From assembly GCA_900553005.1 (NCBI GenBank), contig USBU01000094.1, forward strand, positions 1 to 5,486: a DNA stretch of 5,486 nt. Reading direction: 5' to 3'. A model generated the notes under the pieces. That model made no database searches and was not told the DNA's origin. It worked only from the letters and a program-made list of their open reading frames with translations. The position numbers were made by a program, and so were the translations under genes. This DNA comes from an uncultured Eubacteriales bacterium. Its GTDB lineage: Bacteria > Bacillota > Clostridia > Christensenellales > Pumilibacteraceae. Shown piece after piece: positions 1 to 5,454 of this stretch. Each line of letters starts with the position of its first letter. Positions within the stretch are counted from its first letter, which is position 1.

Positions 1-51
1 AGATCTACACCTATTAAGTCGTCGGCAGCGTCAGATGTGTATAAGAGACAG
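1..51 (+). other. Illumina Nextera i5-side adapter (artefact)
   Basis: This is not biological sequence. Positions 1-10 are the last ten bases of the P5 primer. Positions 11-18 (CTATTAAG) occupy the i5 index slot and match an index I remember from the Nextera S5xx set. Positions 19-32 are the read-1 overhang TCGTCGGCAGCGTC. Positions 33-51 are the 19-bp Tn5 mosaic end AGATGTGTATAAGAGACAG. Genomic sequence starts at about 52. Any ORF, promoter or repeat that includes these bases should be ignored. Confidence 0.99.
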
Positions 52-155
52 CGTTTATTTTATGCCGGCGGTTTATAGAAAATTAAAAGATATTCATCTT
101 GTCCCAATATACTAATATTTATCCTATAATGATAAGTTTTAGTAATCCTTTCGTA

Positions 156-183
156 TTTACGATATTTTTACAAACGTTTTACT
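156..183 (+). promoter_or_regulatory. Probable Pho box: three TTTAC repeats at 11-bp period
   Basis: Three direct repeats lie at 156-161 (TTTACG), 167-172 (TTTACA) and 178-183 (TTTACT), each exactly 11 bp from the next. Response regulators of the PhoB/PhoP family bind direct repeats with an 11-bp period, and the Bacillus PhoP half-site is TT(A/T/C)ACA-like, so both unit and spacing fit. A PhoB-type regulator is encoded in the same operon at 4425-5102. The site would allow the operon to be induced by its own regulator under phosphate limitation. The surrounding DNA is AT-rich, which raises the chance of accidental repeats, but three in perfect register is notable. Its centre is about 58 bp upstream of the inferred start site, a little farther than usual. 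Confidence 0.6.
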
Positions 184-195
184 CTAATGTGATAG

Positions 196-208
196 CGCCG
201 TTACGGCG
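196..208. repeat. Short GC-rich inverted repeat in the pstS promoter region
   Basis: CGCCG and CGGCG flank a TTA loop, giving a perfect 5-bp inverted repeat (196-200 and 204-208), which a G-T pair at 195/209 could lengthen. It is a GC island in AT-rich surroundings and lies between the Pho box repeats and the TATAAT at 216. The following CTTAATTATAATTT is only loosely T-rich, so it is a poor intrinsic terminator. It could be an operator half-site pair, the remnant of a terminator for an upstream gene, or chance. Confidence 0.35.
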
Positions 209-215
209 TCTTAAT

Positions 216-221
216 TATAAT
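216..221 (+). promoter_or_regulatory. Candidate -10 element of the pst-pho operon promoter
   Basis: A perfect TATAAT predicts a transcription start near 228 and a leader of about 29 nt containing the pstS ribosome binding site. The -35 position at a 17-bp spacer (193-198, TAGCGC) does not resemble TTGACA. That is typical of activator-dependent Pho promoters and agrees with the upstream repeats at 156-183. A second TATAAT at 125-130 lies upstream of the Pho box and has no well-spaced -35. Confidence 0.5.
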
Positions 222-256
222 TTAAGCGTAGTAAATTTAAGAAAGGAGTACAAAAA

Positions 257-1123
257 ATGAAAAAATTAGGAATTATGCTTTTATCGGCGGTGCTGGCGTT
301 TGCGGCTTGTTTTACGTTTTTAGGCTGCAGCGAGCAGGAAAAAGACATACTTGTTGTCTGTCGTGAAGCAGCCAGCGGAACACGCGAGGCTTTTGATAAG
401 TACGTAGGCTTGAGCGCAGACGAAATAACTTCCTCTGCGGAAGAATACAGCAGTACCGGAAACGTGCGTGAAAAAGTTGCGAATACCAAAAGCGCTATAG
501 GATATATTTCGCTGGCCTCCGTTGACGACAGCGTCAAAGCCCTGAAAATAGAGGGAGTTGAGGCTACTGCTGACAATGTGCGTGCGGGCAGCTATAAAAT
601 TCAACGTCCTTTTCTTCTGCTGACCAAGGTGGGGCAAGATCTTCAGCCTGCTGCGCAAGACTTTTTTAACTATTGCATGTCGAAAACTGCCGAAGCGGCA
701 ATAAACGCCGAAAAGGGTATTGCCACAAACGATTTCACAGAGCGGCCCGCTTATACCGCGCCTGAAGCCGCTATTGTCGGAAACGTTACTCTTAAGGGCT
801 CGACTTCGATGGAGGATATGATTAAAAAGCTTGTTGCCGAATATCAGAATCTCGGCGGAGACAAGGTTGCGGGCGTGACGTTTACTTATGATTTTCCCGG
901 GTCAGGCGGAGGCAGAACGGCCGTTAAGGAAGATACTACCGGAGCAGTAATAGGTCTTGCCAGCTCGTCCAGCCCTGACGCGGCCTATACGGAGCATACC
1001 TTGTGCCTGGATGCCGTAGCGGTAATCATACATAAGGATAACGATTTTATAACGGATATTAACGCTGTTCAGCTGAAGAGCATTTATACCGGCGCGATCA
1101 AGAAATTCAGCGAAGTAAAATAA
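257..1123 (+). CDS. pstS: Phosphate-binding lipoprotein PstS with permuted halves
   Basis: This is the extracytoplasmic phosphate receptor of the Pst ABC importer (288 aa). Residues 1-23 are a signal peptide (MKKLG then a hydrophobic core) ending in FLGC, so Cys24 is probably lipidated; Phe at -3 is unusual for a lipobox. Residues 30-160 match what is normally the C-terminal half of PstS: REAASGTREAF (36-46), a Ser-Thr-Gly segment at 66-68, AIGYISLASVDDSVKALKI (80-98), and RPFLLLTK (117-124). Residues 174-288 match the normal N-terminal half: GSTSM (181-185), GSGGG (215-219), IGLAS (232-236), LDAVAVIIHKDN (251-262), and IYTGAIKKFSEVK at the very end. The order is therefore circularly permuted. 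The start is set by AAAGGAGT at 242-249, 8 nt upstream of the ATG. It is the first gene of the operon. The family assignment is firm; phosphate specificity is inferred from context. Confidence 0.93.
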   Translation: MKKLGIMLLSAVLAFAACFTFLGCSEQEKDILVVCREAASGTREAFDKYVGLSADEITSSAEEYSSTGNVREKVANTKSAIGYISLASVDDSVKALKIEGVEATADNVRAGSYKIQRPFLLLTKVGQDLQPAAQDFFNYCMSKTAEAAINAEKGIATNDFTERPAYTAPEAAIVGNVTLKGSTSMEDMIKKLVAEYQNLGGDKVAGVTFTYDFPGSGGGRTAVKEDTTGAVIGLASSSSPDAAYTEHTLCLDAVAVIIHKDNDFITDINAVQLKSIYTGAIKKFSEVK

Positions 1124-1126
1124 TTT

Positions 1127-2977
1127 ATGAATCGATCTAAATTTAAGGAAAACGCAAGTAAATGCGTGTTTACGGCAACGGCAATTATATGTATAATTGC
1201 CGTCGTCGCCATATTCGCTTTTCTCATTGCCGAAAGCGTGCCGGCATTTAAAGAAATAGGCTTTTTAAAATTTCTTTTCGGCGATACTTGGGAGCCGTCT
1301 GCTTCCGATAAATACGGAATGCCGCTTGCCGGCACTTACGGAGTATTTAAAATGATAGTGGGGACGCTTGTCGCCACTTGCGGATCGGTAGTTGTCGGCG
1401 GATTGATCGGATTTTTTACGGCGGTATTTATTTCTGCGTTTTGCCCTATAAAGCTTAAAAAAATATTTTCCACGGTTATACATCTGCTGGCCGGGATTCC
1501 GTCCGTAATCTTCGGTTTTTTCGGAATGAAGGTTTTACTGCCGGGATTGGGCGTTTTTTCTTCCAACGGAAGCGGAAGCGGCCTGTTGGCTGTTTCGCTC
1601 GTACTAGGACTGATGATACTTCCTACGGTTGTTTCGCTTTCCAAAACCAGCATCGAAGCTGTGCCGGCCGGTTATTACGAGGGAGCGCGCGCCTTGGGAG
1701 CCTCTCATGAGCAGGCAATATTTACGGCTGTTGTACCTGCGGCAAAATCAGGGATAGCGGCTTCGATAATTCTGGGCATAGGGCGTTCCGTCGGAGAAAC
1801 GATGGCCGTCATTATGGTAGCCGGCAATAAGGTCAATTATCCTGGCGGCTTTTTTCAAAGCTTTAGGGTGCTGACTGCGAATATAGTGATGGAAATGGGC
1901 TATGCCGGAGAGGTTCAGCTTGGCGCTCTTATTGCTACCGGCGTGGTGCTTTTATTGTTTATTTTGATGATCAACGTTCTTTTGGGGTTGGTAACGGGTA
2001 AAAGGAAAAAAGAGAAAGGCGGAAGAAAGCATACGGCCGGAGCTTTGAGCGGAATTATTTATAAATTAAAGCCTGAACGAATAGGTAAAATCATAAGCTG
2101 TGTTGCGGCGGGAGTGGCTGCCGGCGCTCTGCTGTCCATCATTGCGTTTATCGTGATAATGGGGGTGCCGCATCTTAATTGGCAGCTGCTGTTTGGAGAA
2201 TACGTCATTGCCGGAGAAATAAGCATACTGCCGTCCATAGCTGCCACGTTTATGACAGTGCTTGTCAGCTTGGCGGTTGCGATTCCTGTCGGCGTTGCGA
2301 CTGCGGTTTATTTAAACGAGTACACTAAAAAAGGCAGTCGGCTTGTAAGAATCATACGAGGCGCGATAGACGTTTTAAGCGGTATTCCGTCAATAGTTTA
2401 CGCGCTGTTCGGAATGGTGACGTTTGTTGTGTGGTTCGGCGGAAAAATGTCGGTGCTGGCCGGAAGCTTTACCGTAGCCGTTATGCTTTTACCGGTTGTG
2501 GTGCGCTCAACAGAGGAGAGCCTTAAGTCTGTTCAGGACAGCTTGCGAGAGGGCAGTTTAGCGTTGGGAGCGGGTAAACTGCGCACTATATTTAAAATCG
2601 TGCTTCCGTCCGCTCTTCCGGGAATAATGTCAGCCGTTATACTCAGCATGGGACGCGTGGTTTCCGAGTCGGCGCCGTTTATATATACGATGGGCAGTAC
2701 GATTATGCCCATGCCGAAAGGATTTACGGACAGCGGCACGACTCTTGCGGTGGCGCTGTATAAACTCTCGGGAGAGGGGCGTTATACGGACGAGGCCTAT
2801 GCGACGGCTTTCGTGCTTCTGGTAATTGTTCTGGCGCTTAATCTTACGGCAGGCTTCATTGAAAAACGATTAAATAAAAAACTTAAAGGAGAAACAAATG
2901 CTTTTCGCCCGAAAAAAAGAAATGGTAATGCCGGCGGTAAATGCCGAAACGACAAAGAGCAGAAGGACGCAGTTTAA
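1127..2977 (+). CDS. Fused phosphate permease PstC-PstA
   Basis: This single 616-aa protein carries both membrane subunits of the Pst importer, normally two proteins of about 290 aa each. Residues 1-290 are PstC-like: first membrane helix about 15-36, AGIPSVIFGFFG (122-133), and the coupling EAA loop EGARALGASHEQAIF (185-199), followed by GRSVGETMA (219-227). Residues 291-320 are a basic linker (GKRKKEKGGRKH). Residues 321-588 are PstA-like: LSGIPSIVYALFGM (417-430), a second EAA loop EGSLALGAGKLRTIF (475-489) and MGRVVSESAPF (508-518). About six helices per half put the linker in the cytoplasm, which is topologically sound. No ATG occurs between the linker and the first PstA helix, so a separate pstA start is unlikely. 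The ATG is 3 nt after the pstS stop with no clear ribosome binding site, suggesting translational coupling. The tail (589-616) is basic and overlaps pstB. Confidence 0.95.
   Translation: MNRSKFKENASKCVFTATAIICIIAVVAIFAFLIAESVPAFKEIGFLKFLFGDTWEPSASDKYGMPLAGTYGVFKMIVGTLVATCGSVVVGGLIGFFTAVFISAFCPIKLKKIFSTVIHLLAGIPSVIFGFFGMKVLLPGLGVFSSNGSGSGLLAVSLVLGLMILPTVVSLSKTSIEAVPAGYYEGARALGASHEQAIFTAVVPAAKSGIAASIILGIGRSVGETMAVIMVAGNKVNYPGGFFQSFRVLTANIVMEMGYAGEVQLGALIATGVVLLLFILMINVLLGLVTGKRKKEKGGRKHTAGALSGIIYKLKPERIGKIISCVAAGVAAGALLSIIAFIVIMGVPHLNWQLLFGEYVIAGEISILPSIAATFMTVLVSLAVAIPVGVATAVYLNEYTKKGSRLVRIIRGAIDVLSGIPSIVYALFGMVTFVVWFGGKMSVLAGSFTVAVMLLPVVVRSTEESLKSVQDSLREGSLALGAGKLRTIFKIVLPSALPGIMSAVILSMGRVVSESAPFIYTMGSTIMPMPKGFTDSGTTLAVALYKLSGEGRYTDEAYATAFVLLVIVLALNLTAGFIEKRLNKKLKGETNAFRPKKRNGNAGGKCRNDKEQKDAV
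2885..2891 (+). promoter_or_regulatory. Ribosome binding site that sets the pstB start
   Basis: AAAGGAG lies 6 nt upstream of the ATG at 2898, inside the 3' part of pstCA. The later in-frame ATGs at 2922 and 2928 have only A-rich sequence upstream, so this site favours the longer PstB and therefore a real 80-nt overlap with pstCA. Confidence 0.75.
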
Positions 2978-3731
2978 TTTCGGCCGTGATATAAGCGTCG
3001 TAAACGCCAATCTGTGGTACGGTGATTTTCATGCGCTGAAAAACGTCGATATTGAAATTCCGGAACGTAAGATAACGGCGTTTATCGGACCGTCCGGCTG
3101 CGGAAAATCCACGTTTTTAAAATGTTTCAACCGCATGAACGACCTTGTGGAGGGCTGCAGAATAACAGGCAGCTTTACTGTCGGCGGCGTGGATATTTAC
3201 GGAAAAATCGATGTAAACGAGCTGCGAAAAAACGTAGGCATGGTTTTTCAGAAGCCCAATCCTTTTCCTATGAGCGTTTATGACAACGTAGCTTACGGTC
3301 CGCGTACTTTCGGAATAAAGAAGCGTTCAGAGCTTGACGAGATTGTGGAGCGCTCTTTAAGACAGGCAGCCATGTGGGAGGAGCTTAAGGACAGGCTCAA
3401 CAAGTCGGCTTTAGGGCTTTCCGGCGGGCAGCAGCAGCGTCTTTGCATAGCGCGCGCACTTGCCGCCGGTCCGGGAATTTTGCTGATGGATGAGCCGACC
3501 AGCGCTTTGGATCCTATTTCTACCGGAAAAATCGAGGATTTATGCGACGAATTGAAGTCCGAAATTACTATAATTATAGTCACGCACAATATGCAGCAGG
3601 CTACAAGAATTTCGGACAGAACGGGATTTTTTCTTTTAGGCGAGCTGGTCGAATACGGCGAAACGGTCGAAATGTTTTCCGATCCGAAAACGGAACAGAC
3701 TAAAAATTACATAACGGGCCGATTCGGTTGA
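2898..3731 (+). CDS. pstB: Phosphate import ATP-binding protein PstB
   Basis: This is the cytoplasmic ATPase that powers phosphate import through PstCA and, in known systems, contacts PhoU. The 277 residues carry a full ABC set: A-loop region YGDFHALKN (41-49), Walker A GPSGCGKST (64-72), Q-loop VFQKPNPFPMS (116-126) typical of PstB, signature LSGGQQQR (174-181), Walker B ILLMDEPTSALD (194-205) and switch His230 in IVTHNMQQA. The end, YITGRFG, is the usual PstB C-terminus. The protein is slightly longer than the roughly 250-260 aa norm because of about 20 extra polar residues at the front (MLFARKKEMV...), which are encoded in the overlap with the pstCA tail. Starts at 2922 or 2928 are possible, but only 2898 has a good ribosome binding site. 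Nothing catalytic is missing. Confidence 0.97.
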   Translation: MLFARKKEMVMPAVNAETTKSRRTQFNFGRDISVVNANLWYGDFHALKNVDIEIPERKITAFIGPSGCGKSTFLKCFNRMNDLVEGCRITGSFTVGGVDIYGKIDVNELRKNVGMVFQKPNPFPMSVYDNVAYGPRTFGIKKRSELDEIVERSLRQAAMWEELKDRLNKSALGLSGGQQQRLCIARALAAGPGILLMDEPTSALDPISTGKIEDLCDELKSEITIIIVTHNMQQATRISDRTGFFLLGELVEYGETVEMFSDPKTEQTKNYITGRFG

Positions 3732-3771
3732 TTTTATATACGATTTAATAGTATAATGGAGGTAGGCTTAA

Positions 3772-4425
3772 ATGTCTAACAGAAAAGCTTTTGAAGAGGA
3801 GCTCAACGAGCTTAAGGTAGAGCTTGTCAGAATGTGCCGCATAACCGAGGAAATGATAATCGATTCAATCGAAGCGCTTATAAAAAAAGACGGGCAGCTT
3901 GCGGCGTCGGTTCCGCCGCGCGACCGTGAGGTTGACGAGTTTGAATTGGATATCGAGCGTAAATGTATGCGGATTTTACTGCGTCGGCAGCCTGTTGCAG
4001 ATGATTTCCGGGAGGTTTCCACCGCGCTTAAATTGATTACGGATATTGAGCGTATCGGCGATCAGGCCAGCGACATTGCCGAAATAGTTTTATCCTTTAA
4101 CGGAGAAAATTATATTAAGGAGCTGGTTCATCTTAAGGCTATGGGAGAGCTTGTCGTAAAGATGGTGCGCTCTTCGGTGGATTCTTTTATACGCAGCGAC
4201 GTAAAGCTGGCCGATGAAATAATCGCTTCGGACGATACTCTCGATAAGCTTTTTTTTGTCGTTAAAGAGGAGCTTATAGAGCTTATCAGGGCGGACTCTG
4301 CCAATGCGGATCAGGCTATATCATTTATGATGATTGCAAAATATCTGGAGCGTATAGGAGATCACGCGGTCAACGTATGCGAATGGACCAAGTATTTCGG
4401 AACGGGGGTTCATGTAAAATATTGA
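3772..4425 (+). CDS. phoU: Phosphate signalling regulator PhoU
   Basis: PhoU is a cytoplasmic helical protein that links Pst transport activity to the PhoR kinase and keeps the Pho response off when phosphate is plentiful. At 217 aa it has the family length and two PhoU repeats. Each repeat carries the characteristic acidic metal-binding helix: DIERIGDQASDIAE at 91-104 and YLERIGDHAVNVCE at 191-204. In the second, Asn201 stands where the first has Asp101. The N-terminus (EEELNELKVELVRM) is a typical first PhoU helix. GGAGG at 3758-3762 is 9 nt before the ATG. It follows pstB after 40 AT-rich nt and ends in TGA sharing its last base with the phoB ATG, so phoU and phoB are probably translationally coupled. 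Confidence 0.96.
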   Translation: MSNRKAFEEELNELKVELVRMCRITEEMIIDSIEALIKKDGQLAASVPPRDREVDEFELDIERKCMRILLRRQPVADDFREVSTALKLITDIERIGDQASDIAEIVLSFNGENYIKELVHLKAMGELVVKMVRSSVDSFIRSDVKLADEIIASDDTLDKLFFVVKEELIELIRADSANADQAISFMMIAKYLERIGDHAVNVCEWTKYFGTGVHVKY

Positions 4426-5102
4426 TGGACGATAAAACTAAAAACCTTGTTTATGCGGTTGAGGATGACGAGGGAATTCAGGAGCTGTATCAGGGCGCTC
4501 TTGAGGAAAATTACGACGTGCATATTTTTCCCGACGGCGAAAGCTTTTTGGATGCGTTCGCGTTAAAAAAACCTGCTTTGGTATTGCTGGATATCATGCT
4601 GCCCGATATGGACGGCTATTCTATTTTGGTCAAAATCCGCGAGCGCGACGAGCGTATGCCCGTTATAATCGTCAGCGCAAAGAGTGACGAGCTCAGCTTG
4701 GTCAAGGGGTTGAATAAGGGCGCAGACGATTATATAACTAAGCCGTTTTCCATTCTGGAGCTTATTGCCAGAATAAAGAGTGCGCTGCGCCGCACCTCGC
4801 TGTCGCTTAAGCGGATATCGGGATTTGAAATCGACGGAAACACTTATACCGTCAGGTACGACGGAAAGGAGCTTGGCCTTACGCTTAAGGAGTTTAATTT
4901 ATTCAAAATGCTGACGGCAAAGTCAGGCATTACGCTCACGCGGGAGGAGCTTTTGACGGATATCTGGGGCATGGATTACGAGGGGGAAACTAGGACGCTG
5001 GATATGCACATAGCGTCTTTGCGCGATAAAATTCATAAGGCCGGGGGCGGCGACTGTATAGTTACCGTGCGCGGCGTAGGATACAGGTTTCAGCAGCCAT
5101 GA
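4425..5102 (+). CDS. phoB: PhoB/PhoP-type response regulator (OmpR family)
   Basis: This is a two-component DNA-binding regulator, 225 aa, the normal PhoB length. The receiver domain (about 7-120) has the acidic cluster EDD (13-15), phospho-acceptor Asp56 in LLDIMLPDMDG, Ser84 in VSAKS and Lys106 in TKPF. The winged-helix effector domain (about 132-224) has LTLKEFNLFKML (152-163), the recognition-helix region RTLDMHIASLRDKI (190-203) and the wing TVRGVGYRF (214-222). The start at 4425 is chosen because the reading frame there begins just before the receiver (MDDKTKNLVYAVEDD) and overlaps the phoU stop as TGATG. An in-frame ATG at 4377 would add 16 residues coded inside phoU. No close ribosome binding site is visible (GGGGG at 4404-4408 is distant). 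Phosphate control is inferred from operon context; domain structure alone says OmpR/PhoB family. Confidence 0.92.
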   Translation: MDDKTKNLVYAVEDDEGIQELYQGALEENYDVHIFPDGESFLDAFALKKPALVLLDIMLPDMDGYSILVKIRERDERMPVIIVSAKSDELSLVKGLNKGADDYITKPFSILELIARIKSALRRTSLSLKRISGFEIDGNTYTVRYDGKELGLTLKEFNLFKMLTAKSGITLTREELLTDIWGMDYEGETRTLDMHIASLRDKIHKAGGGDCIVTVRGVGYRFQQP

Positions 5103-5454
5103 CGCTTACCGGCGCAGCAAAATCATTATTTCTTTTAGGTGCGGCCACAGGCTTGTGGATAGGCGCCGTTATAGCCGTAGCCGCAGCGTCGGCTGTTATT
5201 TCCTTATGCGTCGCTTTAAAGTACGGCAGAAAAAAGTCGGGCGAAAGCGTAGAAAGGATTAAGGAAAGCCTTAAAAGCATAAGCTGCGGACATTATCATC
5301 CCGTCCGCGCTGACAGCAGTAATCCCGAACTTTATGCGGTAATGAATGAAATTAACGAAATAGCTGACGCTTTCAGCAAAAATATGCGTCTGACAGACGC
5401 CGAAAGACGAAAGCTTACGTTCGTGATGGATCATATATCGCAGTGTATTTTAGC
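5099..5454 (+). CDS. phoR: Sensor histidine kinase PhoR, N-terminal part only
   Basis: This reading frame starts with an ATG overlapping the phoB stop (ATGA) and stays open to the end of the natural DNA, giving 118 complete codons. Residues about 9-40 are a continuous hydrophobic stretch (one long or two short membrane segments), followed by basic KYGRKK (41-46). Residues about 52-95 resemble a HAMP linker, with ELYAVMNEINEIADAFSKNM at 77-96. Residues 102-118 (ERRKLTFVMDHISQCIL) match the helix and first strand that open the PAS domain of PhoR-type kinases. The His-box and ATPase domains lie beyond the window. Position after phoB, ATGA coupling and the HAMP-PAS order support PhoR; the absence of an outside domain also fits. 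The codons running into the adapter are artificial. Function is inferred, as the catalytic part is not seen. Confidence 0.78.

Noticed and set aside
119..135. TTATC-CTATAAT-GATAA inverted repeat around a TATAAT
   Set aside because: There is no -35 at a workable spacing (TTGTCC at 99-104 leaves 20 bp), and a start here would place the Pho box downstream of it. The 5-bp arms are short for AT-rich DNA.
52..256. Short upstream gene or gene remnant
   Set aside because: The region is AT-rich with frequent stops and no recognisable coding pattern; only regulatory signals are supportable.
211..1653. Minus-strand open frames opposite pstS and early pstCA (for example 211-576, 320-658, 1084-1335, 1336-1653)
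   Set aside because: They lie wholly or almost wholly antisense to well-supported genes, show no recognisable domains or placed ribosome binding sites, and are explained by codon bias on the coding strand.
2000..2090. Separate pstA start inside the pstCA linker
   Set aside because: No in-frame ATG before the first PstA helix; the TTG at about residue 307 has its GGAG only about 3 nt away, too close to work well.
3728..3757. Possible promoter before phoU (TTGATT, 18 bp, TATAAT) and two TTTA repeats 11 bp apart
   Set aside because: Transcription would begin near 3764, downstream of the GGAGG at 3758-3762, so the message would lack the ribosome binding site. The repeats are weak and the stretch is simply AT-rich. 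A minor internal promoter cannot be excluded.
3293..4022. Minus-strand open frames opposite pstB and phoU
   Set aside because: Ser-rich, low-complexity translations antisense to conserved domains; no independent support.
4377..4424. Earlier in-frame ATG for phoB adding 16 residues
   Set aside because: The extra residues are coded within the phoU C-terminus, do not belong to the receiver fold, and the TGATG overlap start gives the normal PhoB length.
5062..5434. Minus-strand frames opposite phoB end and phoR
   Set aside because: The plus-strand frame from 5099 has HAMP and PAS-like features and ATGA coupling to phoB; the antisense frames have neither.
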